Part shown: piece by piece, positions 10,788 to 21,200 of the stretch
Numbering within the stretch: the stretch's first letter is position 1
Layout of the letters: each line of letters opens with the position of its first letter
Source: Notolepis coatsorum
Taxonomy: Eukaryota > Chordata > Actinopteri > Aulopiformes > Paralepididae
DNA: 64,000 nucleotides
NCBI GenBank assembly: GCA_963971535.1
Contig: OZ020589.1
Coordinates: forward strand, 52,655,509-52,719,508
Direction: 5' to 3'
The notes under the pieces: generated by a model
Told to the model about the DNA's origin: nothing
The model's database searches: none
What the model saw: the letters and a program-made list of their open reading frames with translations, nothing else
Translations under genes and position numbers: made by a program

Positions 10788-10987
10788 CAACAGCTGCCCA
10801 TGACTTTCAGTGCCACCATCACAGGGAGTGAGTGGAAGGGGGAGGCCCTCCTGCCTTGGGAGTACTTCCCACCCAATGTCAACAAGATGAACTCCTACGC
10901 CATCCACGGCTCAGGGGAGGCCCGGACCTATGAGGCTCTCTACCCAGTCCCCCGAGACCACCTGCTGCCGGTCCAGAAACCCAATTT
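10788..10987 (+). CDS. c4orf33: C4orf33 homolog (UPF0462), internal coding exon
   Basis: A 200-nt exon with a good acceptor (TCTCCAG|CA) and donor (TTT|GTGAGT). Its frame is open throughout and encodes about 66 residues with the conserved words EWKGEALLPWEYFPPN, NSYAIHG and TYEALYPVPR. These match the C-terminal half of the vertebrate UPF0462 protein C4orf33, where the corresponding words are WEGKAYLPWSYFPPN, FAIHG and SYEALYPVP (from memory). The role of this protein is not established; UPF means uncharacterised family. The exon ends two bases into a codon, which the first base of the terminal exon at 24643 completes as TTC (F). Upstream exons encoding the N-terminal half were not found in 1-10787. 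Start and promoter are outside the window or unrecognised. Confidence 0.85.
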
Positions 10988-11040
10988 GTGAGTCAAGTCC
11001 TGAAAACCATACAGTGGTTTCAGATCATTAGATTAGATTC

Positions 11041-11897
11041 AAATGTATTGTCATTAGATAGATAGATACTTTATTAATCCCCTTGGGGAAATTCAGGGTA
11101 TCTCGCAGCTATAATCAACACAGTATACAGACATTGACAGTTCTCATTCAGTTGTTTCACGTTATGTCTGCATCATGAATAAAAAAAAAGCACATGATAA
11201 AATTCAATTAAATCATATCTATCAATATCAATAAGAGCGTGATGAGATAAAAGCAGGTGTATAAAACAAGTGTGTAAAAAACAGGTGTATGAAAAACCGT
11301 GTATTATGCAGCACAAGTACAGTACAACGAAAATAAGTTTGGCATATAACCAAAGTGCAAATCTAACAGTAATGTGCAATATACAATGTACAGGTGATTA
11401 AACTGGAGTATATATAAATGAGTACTACTGAGTAATAATGCTAATCAGACATATCTACAGTGTTATATTATTATAATGTACAGGGATACAGGTATAAAGA
11501 CCCTATGGTAGTAAGTCATACTGGCCAGCAGTATAGCTAGTAAGAGTAGTTAAGGAATATGTATAGATATAGTATCTACAGGCATGTAAAAAGGATTATA
11601 TGCAGGTATATACTGACATATGACATTTAAATGTGTAAATGTGATAAATACAGCATTATTGTACATGCTATCATACAGAGTTATATGGGTAGATTATAGT
11701 TTGAGGTAGGTAGTTGTGATTACAGTGTAAGGCAGTTGTAGACAGTGAAGGCAGTAGGCATATTGTTGTTATTAAAAAGTATCCAGTGGAGTTTTCCACC
11801 ACTAGTTAATGAACGCTATAGAGAACAGTAAGTGAAAAGGGGTCCTGGAAACACACATGGGGACCCACCAGTAACGTTACGATCTCCCTCGAAATAT
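11041..11897. other. Possible LINE 3' end with TAGA tail, then AT-rich DNA
   Basis: 11054-11110 reads TAGATAGATAGATAC, then TTTATTAATCCCC and GGGGAAATTCAGG, a common 3' end of fish LINEs in inverted orientation. What follows up to 11897 is AT-rich with recurring ACAGGTGTAT words and no protein-like frame. It may be the LINE's 3' region or plain intron. Confidence 0.45.
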
Positions 11898-12189
11898 AAC
11901 GTTAGGTTATGACTATAACCAAGTTCTGTTAGTATAGCGACGCTCGGCGTCACTTTCTGCACTGTCCTCGCACATGTGCACACGCACTGAATAAAGACCA
12001 CAATGTACCTTTAATCCCAATATTTGTCTGACCACACCCCTATCAGCTTACCAATATAAGCAGGGGTGGGGCCGCCCACTCGCCTCCTTCCCAAGCTTTC
12101 ACCACAAGGCGAGATCAAGGGCTGCAGCGGCGTCGGACGCCGAGCGTCGCTATACTAACAGAACTTGGTTATAGTCATAACCTAACGTT
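11898..12189. repeat. Downstream terminal repeat module of copy A
   Basis: The core 11923-12164 begins GTTCTGTTAGTATAGCGACG and ends with the reverse complement of that tip, ...AACAGAAC. It contains the reverse complement of the 5' repeat at 16951-17167 (nearly identical, including CTGACCACACCCCTATCAG). The core is enclosed by 25-bp inverted arms: 11898-11922 starting AACGTTAGGTTATGAC and 12165-12189 ending GTCATAACCTAACGTT. Confidence 0.75.
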
Positions 12190-12255
12190 CTGTATCGTAT
12201 AGCTCTCGCTCGGCGTCACTTTCTGTACAAGGGAGGCCGAGCGAGAGCCATCGGC
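12187..12255. repeat. Internal complementary region of copy A
   Basis: Starts GTTCTGTATCGTATAGCTC, the reverse complement of the 5' tip at 17149-17167. It then repeats GCCGAGCGAGAGC in inverted order within 40 bases. Such a region complementary to the element tips is a hallmark of DIRS elements and is thought to help form the circular intermediate. Confidence 0.6.
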
Positions 12256-15200
12256 CGACAAATACACCCCACTGAAAGCCCCCCACAACCATCAGAACAG
12301 GGAGGGCCGAGCCCCCCCGACCCACCCTAATGGAGGGCACCCCCCCTATTGGGGGCTTCACGGGAGGGCGACGGACCCGACTGTGCGAAGAGGCACTCAA
12401 GCAACTCAACGCACAGGGTGAGCAGCCGTGGCTTGACCCCACGACTACACACACGCACAACCCGCATGCCACCCGGGAACGAACGGAGGAAACAACCTCG
12501 TTACTGCCCCCAGAATCACGGGGTCAAGGGCAAACCCAACCCCGTGGCAAGGCCGTAGCAGCGGAGCGCGAAGGAAGACCCAGACCCACCAAAGGGACTG
12601 GACCCCCTGGAACGGGGGCCCGGAGAAGTCCATGATGCCAGCATCAAGACCCCACCAGGTGGGCACTTAGTGACCCCGCCCCCCACATCGCCAGCGTATT
12701 CGGACAAAGGCCCCTCAGCCGAGCGGGCCCTGTCCCCCCAATAGTACACCGCCTGGCACACTGACCCTGCAGAACAGGCAGTCAGCATGGCCGTAAGCAC
12801 ACAAAAAAGGTTAACCAACGGAAGCAGGCAGCGCACCGGGGAAAAAACCAGGCAACAGGCTATTAACCCTAGCCTGGAGACTGCGGACGAGACAGGCGCC
12901 AGAGGGGACAGCTGAACACAGCCGCCCCGGCGGAAGGGGCGTAAGCTGGCGGTGTTGCATTACCAAGCCTCCATTTAAAAAAACCCACCCAGAGGGGTTG
13001 AGGCAGAGAAGGCTGACACGATTGGCAGACGTCATGAACGTGCAGGGGCACCCTCAAACGGTGAACCCGGGAGTTGACACTGCTCCAACACACCAGGGAA
13101 TCAACCACCTTGGTGTTACCCAATGCGGTGGTCGTTCCTATAACCCCTCAAGAAAAAAACTCCAAAACACACCTGCGGGTATACACCGGCTATACCGCAG
13201 TACAAGTGTTTCAGTTTTTCAAAAAAGGGTTAACCCAGGCCTACGGGTCGACGAAACATTACTTCGGACCGGGCCCGGCGATACGGGAAGCACAGGGTCA
13301 CCAGAGGAGGTCAAAGACCACCCCAACAGGCCCCTCTTTGCCATGCGTGAGAGAGGAGCGAAAAAGAATGGAGAACCAGCCCCTAAGCACACCGTACTTG
13401 GTATTCCCAGGCGGTCTCCCAACCAAGTACTAACCAGGACCAACCTGTGTAGCGGCCGAGATCTGACGAGATCGAGCGTGTACAGGTTGGCATGGCCGTA
13501 AGCCATTACGACAGTGCTGAGTAAAAAACGTACCCAACCAGGGTCTCCATAGTGCTTAACCCTGTGACACCCGGACCAACCTGGCATTTTTCCCCCTGAA
13601 AAAAGCCCAAGTCCCTCAGGGTACCAGAACAGCAGATCCCCGGCGGACAACGGGTTCAACTGATCCGGACCAGCGTGACCAGAACCAGTCCCGTGCCCTA
13701 ACCACGCCGACATGCCTACTCCAGGAGAAGGGGCAGATATGCGTGTTGATCTTAAACATGAAAAGAAGGCGCCACCCAGACGTTCGGGCGAACCGCGCCC
13801 GGTGGCCCACCCCCAGGGCATGAGACCCCTCTACATATGTTCAGATCCATTCCGTCATCATCCCCCAGACATGAACGAGAATCCGTCGATGACAAAAACC
13901 AGGTCGTTGGATTTGGTCGTCGGAAGAGGAAAAACCTCCATCCCAGTTGCTTTATAAAAACGCCGTTTTAACCTCAAGCAACCAAGGCGTGCCAGTCAGT
14001 CGCCTGTTTACAGAACACCCCGAGCTAGCACTATACATGCGTCGGGACACACCCACATCAATGAACAGGCTATTTAGACCTGTCATTGAATCCCCAAGGC
14101 GCCATGGGGAACGACAAGAGGGGTGTGACACTTCCTAACTCCAACTCTTTTTAGTAGAAAAGAAGGAAGCACCAACAGTATGTATCCCAGTCTACACAGC
14201 CGGGGGTAAAACATTTTCACATTTTTACATCCCACCACCCTCCCATAGGAAGGAGACGGGAATCCCCAGAGAGACTTCCCACACGAGCTGTACAGATTGA
14301 AAAGAATATATTGCACCTTGAGCCATGTAAAAAATTTGATTTAGGGCTCTCCGGGGAGGAGGCACTGAACCCATACACACTCAATAATCGAATTGAATCG
14401 AATACATACACAATAGAGTAGGACTCCTTCTAGAGGGTCCACTCACCTTGACAATCTGAGGAGGAGGCTCTGTACTCTGAAGGAGGCTCCCTCACATGGA
14501 AGGAGGAGTCCCAACTCACAGAAGGCCCGAATAGGAGCTTGGTGAGGCGGAGCCCTGACCACCCCCCGAAACAGATCCATCACATGGACCTGAACAGCAC
14601 ACGGAAGTCCTACCAACAGAGACGCGCAACGTGACAGGAACCTTGAAGGACAGGGGGTGTACCCCTGACCAACAGAAAAAAGGGGGAGAGGAAAGGTTAC
14701 CAGTTCACCCCTTTACGACCCCACACCCATGATACGATGTAATGACAAAAAGAGAGTATGACACAGTCATAGTCAGCTCTATGAAGCGTCTGACAGCTTC
14801 ACACAGCGCATGAGCTAACCTGCTATCTGATTTTTACTAAGGAAAAAACACAGAATAGAGAGGGCTCTCTAAGAGCCCCGGTCCAAACTTACACATGTGC
14901 TTCTGTGGCCAGTCCAACCCAGTTGTAGGTCACATGACACACACAACCCATCACCACCTATAAAAAATGGCAAAAACACTCTACAGAGGAACGCCGTTTT
15001 TCATAATGAGAGAATACATAATTCTCGATTAGTATCGGTCACAGGCCTTGCTAAGCACACACGAAAGCGACCAACAATCTTTTCTTTTAGGAAAATAAAG
15101 TTACTCCAGCAGATTTAGCACAACCTCAGCAATCAAGCTAAGGGTTACATCGTATCCCTACCACACAGTGACACAATGTAGTGCAACAACATGTCCACTC

Positions 15201-16047
15201 TGATAGGAGGATGAAGAAGTCCCCAGGGAACCGGGGGGAAACACAATCCTCCTACTTTACCCTTAATACGGCCAGTTAAAACAGGAAAACCTGTTAATAT
15301 GTGAACACACTGTTTATTGTCATTACAGGCTGAGAAAAGAATATTCTTTACTCATTTGTCACTAAGCATAGCTTTATAGGTTAGTTAACCCCCTTAGTTG
15401 TGAGTACACGGTACATATAAACACACATGATGTTTCTCAACACAACAAACCAGATCATTTTCACATCTGAAACAACAACCCGATTTGCACGGAGAAGCTA
15501 AATACCTAGTGACAAGACAATTCACACACAACTCGCGTCGTATCCTAAATGTAGTGCAGTAACACTCGTTTTGGAAATCATCGTTATTTACAAAACATTT
15601 AGAAGGGAAAGCCAGAAGAAGTGTACAAGGTCTGGTCAGACCTGGCCTACCCGGAGCGTAGATCAACGAAGTGCAGTCTCAAGACACCGTAGAAAACACA
15701 GCCGTCCTGTGTTGTTCGATCTGGGCAGCGTCGCCGCTCCAACCCGTCGCTACGGTCCCCTTTGTTGACGCAGGCTTTGCCGTCCTGGCCCAGGGCAGGT
15801 TCGACGAACATCCTCTGTCAAAGATGACGTCGTAGTCAAGAGTGTTTAAAACATGTTATAATCAAAGCACGTTCAACAGAGTAGCATTAAGCTAACGGCC
15901 GCTCCAACCGTCGGTCGCTACTGCCCCTGCCCACGAGACGCCGAGCGAACGGCGCACGCGACCAGAGGGGAGCTCGCGGCGGCGCGCGAGGAACCGGAGC
16001 CACCCCGCGCTGGGCCTTGGCCGATAGCAGCAAGCTAACGTTTCCTA

Positions 16048-16177
16048 GTGATCACAGCAGGCTAGCGCCGCAGCTAACAGCTGACTGGCTAACAGTAGGT
16101 CCAACCTAGGTAGGTCACGCAGTGATCACAGCAGGCTAACGCCGCAGCTAACAGCTGACTGGCTAACCGTAAGCTAA
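16048..16177. repeat. Short duplication inside copy A
   Basis: A 46-bp segment starting GTGATCACAGCAGGCTA at 16048 recurs at 16132 (84-bp period). Copy B has one version near 57570-57615, so the duplication is specific to copy A. Confidence 0.65.
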
Positions 16178-16950
16178 GCAGCTATCACCTGAACTTGTAC
16201 ACAATGATATAACACTCACCCAGACAGGCCGCCGTTCTGAAACCCTCCTCACTTTTTAAGAGAAAAGAGAAACAAGATGTTAACACAGTTTTACAACGGT
16301 GATTTTACCAACACCCGACGGAGCCAGCACAATACCCAACTGGCCTGTGTAGCTGACTTGAACACAGATCTTCCGCTATCGAACATCTATGCCCATATCT
16401 CCTCGTGAAGGAATACTCTCATTTGGATATGAAAGAAGGGGCTACACGGTGACAGAGAGATATCCACTCGTCCAGAAAACACAGGGATCACCAGTGTTAA
16501 TGGTCGCGGCCCACTAGTTAAAACTATAATGGGCTTCAGACCAAGGTCTTCTGTCGCCTAAGAGGCCGAACAAAGGACCCTAGCCTGGGGCCGGTTTTCA
16601 TAAACATTGTCAATTAGCCCCCATAGCACTAACAGACAAGTGGAGCCTGCCAGCAAAACATAACTCACCAAACTTGGAACCCACCGCTTCTCACAACAGC
16701 GGCGCGTCCTACAGCCCAGCTGTGTCTTTACCGCAACCAGCACACAGCAAGGACTGCAGTTGGAAAAGCATGTTGCGGCGCGAACTCCCAATACGAAAAC
16801 CGGTGGAGGATTTTTAGAATGATCATCATCTTCCAGACACTCCAGTACGAAGACAATATCGCCGTATTTTCTCGAAAATAGTGAGAGAGAAAATAAAGAT
16901 ATGATGTCAACGTATCCTTGCTTTCCAACTCTTCTCCTACCATCACATCA

Positions 16951-17167
16951 CTTCAAGTGTGGGGATCTACCGAGGCACTTCCTTGTGGTGAAAGCGAGAA
17001 GGAGGCGAGTGGGTGGCCCCACCCCTGCTTATATGGGTAAGCTGATAGGGGTGTGGTCAGACAAATATTGGGATTAAAGGTACATTGTGGTCTTTATTCA
17101 GTGCGTGTGCACGTGTGCGAGGACAGTGCAGAAAGTGACGCCGAGCGAGAGCTATACGATACAGAAC
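16951..17167. repeat. 5' terminal inverted repeat of DIRS copy A
   Basis: About 217 bp, same orientation as 2347-2567 and inverted relative to 11923-12164. The tip is GCTATACGATACAGAAC. The flank AAGCTAACTG shows no clear duplication of the other flank, as expected for tyrosine-recombinase elements. Confidence 0.75.
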
Positions 17168-17251
17168 AAGCTAACTGCCTGTCAATCAAAGGAGGTCGGA
17201 GCATCAAAACCAGCGTGGGGGGATAAAACTGCTAAAATGGACTTTGAAAAT

Positions 17252-18685
17252 TGTAACTGAGGGGTACAATTCCCTGACTGTATTACTAGATATGATACTT
17301 ACTACCACTACCTTTGTACTTAATATTCGGCCACCCAGTACACGGCATAAATATATTATCATGAACACTCCCACGTAGATGAAACGGATCCAACACAAAT
17401 GTACGAATTAGAAACAGGTCTTTATTTCCTACACAGCGATGGTGTGTAGAATAAGCACTTAATCACTTAATTACATTTATGAATTGAAATAGTATGCACT
17501 TTTATGGCAAGGAGTATTCGTCGGTATATCAATAGATAATGTCCAATCTCTGAAGGCGCAGGTGGTAAATATACGACCTGGAATAGTTAAGGAATAACAG
17601 CAATGATACTTTAATGATTATAGGCTGGATACACTAGAGGGGGTTAATCCGGTCGCTTGTAAGCCGACAGGAGTAGGAGGGGGGGGGGGGTAGAATCCAG
17701 CTGCCTCGTCCGGCCAAGGGTATCCCAGGTGAACCCACTGTAGTGCCGTTCAATGCGCCGGCGATCCTTGGACCACAGATGAAAGCAGGTGGACTCTTTG
17801 TGGGCCGGCTCTCTCCGGTCCACGGGGGAGAGATGTGGAGAGACCTCGTCTTGCAGAGCGTCTCCTCACCTTGCGTCCTCTCCAGGGGGGGGGGTTCCAA
17901 CACACGGTAGTGTCGGGGGTCTTTATCCATAGAATAATCAAAGTATCCAAAGCATAATCCGTGCCTGGGAAGGCGGGCTGTCGTCGGTAGAATAATCCGG
18001 TATACAGGTCCACTCGCTCGTCGGCTCTGGGGCTCCTCGGGTGCAGCTTCACATAGGGTCAACCACCCTGGGTAAGCAGCCAGTTCTCTGCCCGAAACGA
18101 TGGGGTACTGACTACGGTAGTATTCTCACCGCACGAAGCACTATATATTAACAGACTATTATTAGCTTAATAGACTACGTCCAACTCGACGATATAGTGC
18201 CAAATATGACTATTCAAATATTAATATACACGATGTCTCAATACCGATGGTAGGCCGAACTTGGCCTTACTCCCACATGTGGCATCGCGGGGAGGCTTTA
18301 CGTCTGTCACTCTATTGGAGGGTAAGAAACCGGACTGAAAAGAAAGTCCTACTTTAGTAGCGCAGTATATATACGCACTATGAACAAATAGTCCCATTAG
18401 TGGTGCGGTAGCCAAATTCCTACGCGGAACTAGGACTTGTTCGTACATGTCGAGCGGTACGTTTGAACTGGGTCTGAGGGGTATGGCAGCCTGGCACCAA
18501 GGTCTCGACCAATAGTAGAATGGAGACTATTATGGGATGTTCAGTAGGCTAGAATGGATATTCAATGCATATTGTACAAGGAATATACAAGGGATATCAG
18601 GGAATATTAGAAAATATACAAATACAATTAAATATATATATATAAATAAATATATATATTCGGTTTAATCTGGCCCTTCACAACA
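17252..18685 (-). repeat. BEL 3' LTR, 1434 bp
   Basis: On the + strand it runs from TGTAACTGAGGGG to GGCCCTTCACAACA. The last 112 bp (18574-18685) are repeated at 23990-24101 with about two changes. It holds a 10-base G run (17681-17690) and no frame of note. The left boundary rests on the TG start and the AAAAT duplication, because the partner LTR is truncated. Confidence 0.85.
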
Positions 18686-18698
18686 GCCACCCCCTGAA
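18686..18698 (-). other. Polypurine tract of the BEL element
   Basis: On the - strand CAGGGGGTGGC lies directly before the TGTTGTGAAGG start of the 3' LTR. This is the usual place of the plus-strand primer of an LTR retrotransposon. Confidence 0.7.
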
Positions 18699-18794
18699 TA
18701 GGTCCCAGACCTAATCAGTTAAACGGAGACAGATTAATCGCGTTGTCTATTTACACATAAGGGTTTGCTGTAGGGGTCAGTCAACTTCACAAAG

Positions 18795-21197
18795 TCATAG
18801 GGTTGTAGGGTCATGGTCATCATCGATTGTGTCTGGGAGTCGAGGCAGTTCTATGAGCCTTGCCACGGGACGGGTGTAAGTGCGACCCTGGACGAGCACT
18901 TCAGCTGCTCGGACCTTGCCGTCGGCACCGGTGATCACTTTGCTTACGCGGCCGGCCGGCCACATAGCTCTGGGCAGTGATTGATCAATAATCATGACGA
19001 CTGTTCCTTCTGTCAAATTGTCTCTCTCCTTTACCCACTTCTGGCGGGTCTGTAGAGACGGTAGGTAGTGCAGTAGGAAACTGTTCCAAAACTTGTCGGC
19101 TAATACTTGGCTGTACCTCCACATTCGTCGGCCGTTCGCTTCTTCAGGCCGGTACATTGTCTGGGGTAATGTGGGATCTAGCCGCCCCATCAGGAGTGTG
19201 TTGGGGGTAACTGGGTCGATATCCGCCACATCACTGGAGACATATCCGAGGGGCTTCGAGTTAAGTACTCCCTCAATCTCCGTGAGGACTGTCATTAGGA
19301 CTTCTTCCGCCACAGTCTGGGCCCCAAGTACTGCGTACAGGGCTGTCTTTATGGAGCGCACTTCTCGTTCCCAAGTGCCACCGAAGTGGGGTGCGTTTGG
19401 GGGGTTGAATTGGAAATCAACCTGTGCTGGAGCGAGGTGGGTCTTAAGTTCTGGGCCCATAGCTTGGAAGCTCTCTCTCAGCTCTCTTTCGCCGCCTTTA
19501 AAGTTTGTCCCATGATCGGACAATAGGGTAGACGGTCTTCCTTTCCGTGATATGAATCTACGGAAGGCCATAAGGAATGAGTCTGTGCTCATGGTCGGGA
19601 GAAGCTCGATGTGTATCGCTCTGGTGGTCATGCATTTGAATGCAATACCCCACCGCTTCTCGGTTCCTCTTCCTTTCTTTATGTGCAGCGGGCCAAAGCA
19701 GTCCATACCCGTTGAGTGGAATGGCTTGTCACCGATTCGGAGGCGACATGGAGGAAGGTCAGCCATCCTTGGTATGCTGGGCTGCGCGCGCCACTTGCGG
19801 CAGTCTAGACATGTTCGTTGGAAGCGTCGTACCGCCTCTCTTCCTTGTAGGATCCAGTAACGACGTCTGATTTCCGCGAAGACTCTTTCTGCTCCTGCGT
19901 GATGTACATCCTCATCGTATTTCTTTATAATCAGCTCTGTGACCTTGTGTCGGCTGTTCAATACGATCGGGTATTTAATGTCATCCGGTAGATTGGGGGC
20001 TCTGCGTAGGCGACCACCCACTCTGATGAGGGTGTGAGCGTCGCTCTCGGGGGCCAGGTGAATTAATCTGCTGTCGGATGGGACGGGCTTTCCTCCCTGT
20101 AGACAGGCCAATTCATCGGGGAACGAGTCTCTCTGGGCTCGCTGCAGTAGAAGCAATTCTGCTTCCTCGTAGTTAGCTGCTGACATATCAGCGGGGGACT
20201 TGCACTCCGGGTGGTACCGCAGGAATGTTCTTTGTTGTGCACTCTCTATGGACGTGCAATCGTTTATGTTAGGGTCGGTGGAGGCTACGGTGCTCAATCC
20301 ACAGAACACAGACTTCTTAATTTCCACCTCCTCTGGACTTGCTTCCCTCGGGATAGGCATGGGCCACTGTCCTTCCGGGAGTCTTAGGAATGCGGGGCCG
20401 TCACTGTAGACATTGCGACGGGTGAGGTCATCCAGGGGCATCCCCCGGGTGATGACGTCAGCTGGGTTTTGTTTTGTATCAACGTAGCGCCACTCTGTTT
20501 CTCCGGTTAACTCTTCGGTTAAGTCTTGAATCTCGGTGACTCTGACTCCCACGAAGACTTTGTACTTGCATGAGTCCGATTTGATCCAGGCGAGTACCGT
20601 CGTGGAATCTGACCACAGGATTGTTCTAGACACCGGTATGGTGAGCTCACGTTGGATGAGCGTGGCTAGGTGCGCTCCGGCTAGGGCTGCGCAGAGCTCT
20701 AGACGTGGGATAGATTGTTGCTTGCGTGGGGCTATTCTCGAGCGGGCGAGGACAAATGCTGTGTAGATCTCTCCCCCCTGGTCTTGGGCCCGCAAGTAGG
20801 CTACTGATCCGTATGCGACCTCTGAGGCGTCACTGAAGACGTGTAAGTCCATTTTACATGTCTCTGGCCTCACCGTGGGTGGGAAGTAGCTTCGGCGCAT
20901 ATTAACGCCTGGGAGTGAGTGGAGCTCCATCTCCCACTCTCTCCAGGTGGATGCAAGGTGTGCGGGAATGGGGTCGTCCCAGCCCTGGTCCTTGTCCCAC
21001 AATGCTCGTACAATCATTTTTGCCCTGGTGGTGTACGGTAGAATACATCCTAGCGGGTCATATTGTCGGGCGAGTGTTGTGTACACACTCCGTCTGGTGG
21101 TCGGCGCCGCCGCCGGCCTTCCCTGCTCCGTAGTCAGGGGCTTGTGTCTGTAGTGAAGCGAATCTGTTTTGAATCGCCACACCAATCCCAGGGTCAT
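18795..21197 (-). CDS. BEL Pol, 3' half: RNase H, integrase, C-terminal domain
   Basis: 800 codons, in the same frame as the upstream gag-pol frame and separated from it by TAG and one more codon. Residues 1-110: end of the RT (LGLVWRF, YDPLGCILP). RNase H: D123 in FSDAS, E167 in RLEL, D197 in WSDS. Integrase zinc-binding HHCC: H417, H432 or H433, C463 and C466. Integrase core D-D-E: D499 (MDCFG), D561 (SDHGTNF), E610 (GTWEREV). The C-terminal stretch from about 705 has WPAGRV and YTRPVARL, typical of the DUF5641 domain ending BEL/Pao Pol. All catalytic residues are present and there is no internal stop. The ATG used here is probably an internal methionine, not a real start; the protein would be made as part of Gag-Pol. 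Confidence 0.9.
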   Translation of the reverse strand: MTLGLVWRFKTDSLHYRHKPLTTEQGRPAAAPTTRRSVYTTLARQYDPLGCILPYTTRAKMIVRALWDKDQGWDDPIPAHLASTWREWEMELHSLPGVNMRRSYFPPTVRPETCKMDLHVFSDASEVAYGSVAYLRAQDQGGEIYTAFVLARSRIAPRKQQSIPRLELCAALAGAHLATLIQRELTIPVSRTILWSDSTTVLAWIKSDSCKYKVFVGVRVTEIQDLTEELTGETEWRYVDTKQNPADVITRGMPLDDLTRRNVYSDGPAFLRLPEGQWPMPIPREASPEEVEIKKSVFCGLSTVASTDPNINDCTSIESAQQRTFLRYHPECKSPADMSAANYEEAELLLLQRAQRDSFPDELACLQGGKPVPSDSRLIHLAPESDAHTLIRVGGRLRRAPNLPDDIKYPIVLNSRHKVTELIIKKYDEDVHHAGAERVFAEIRRRYWILQGREAVRRFQRTCLDCRKWRAQPSIPRMADLPPCRLRIGDKPFHSTGMDCFGPLHIKKGRGTEKRWGIAFKCMTTRAIHIELLPTMSTDSFLMAFRRFISRKGRPSTLLSDHGTNFKGGERELRESFQAMGPELKTHLAPAQVDFQFNPPNAPHFGGTWEREVRSIKTALYAVLGAQTVAEEVLMTVLTEIEGVLNSKPLGYVSSDVADIDPVTPNTLLMGRLDPTLPQTMYRPEEANGRRMWRYSQVLADKFWNSFLLHYLPSLQTRQKWVKERDNLTEGTVVMIIDQSLPRAMWPAGRVSKVITGADGKVRAAEVLVQGRTYTRPVARLIELPRLPDTIDDDHDPTTL

Positions 21198-21200
21198 CTC

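Larger units (their letters stand above)
11898..17167 (-). mobile_element. DIRS-like element copy A, non-autonomous
   Basis: 5.27 kb, oriented on the - strand. The 5' terminal repeat is 16951-17167 and its outermost tip ends ACAGAAC. Next (reading -) is a TC-rich leader and a relic of an ORF start (about 16880 down to 16560) containing the words CLEDDDHS and RRCCEKRW. Then come about 4 kb without a convincing frame, an internal complementary region (12187-12255) and the downstream inverted repeat (11923-12164) in 25-bp mirror arms. The body is homologous and inverted relative to copy B: for example 13130-13260 matches 60690-60815. No RT, RNase H or recombinase motifs were found, so it must have been moved by proteins of another copy. 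Confidence 0.7.

Noticed and set aside
12330-13821. Several open frames of 100-200 codons in DIRS copy A
   Set aside because: They are low in complexity, overlap each other on both strands, and the homologous region of copy B does not keep them. GC-rich sequence simply has few stops.
17634-18062. 142-codon frame in the BEL LTR
   Set aside because: Lies entirely in the LTR, has no recognisable motif and overlaps another frame.
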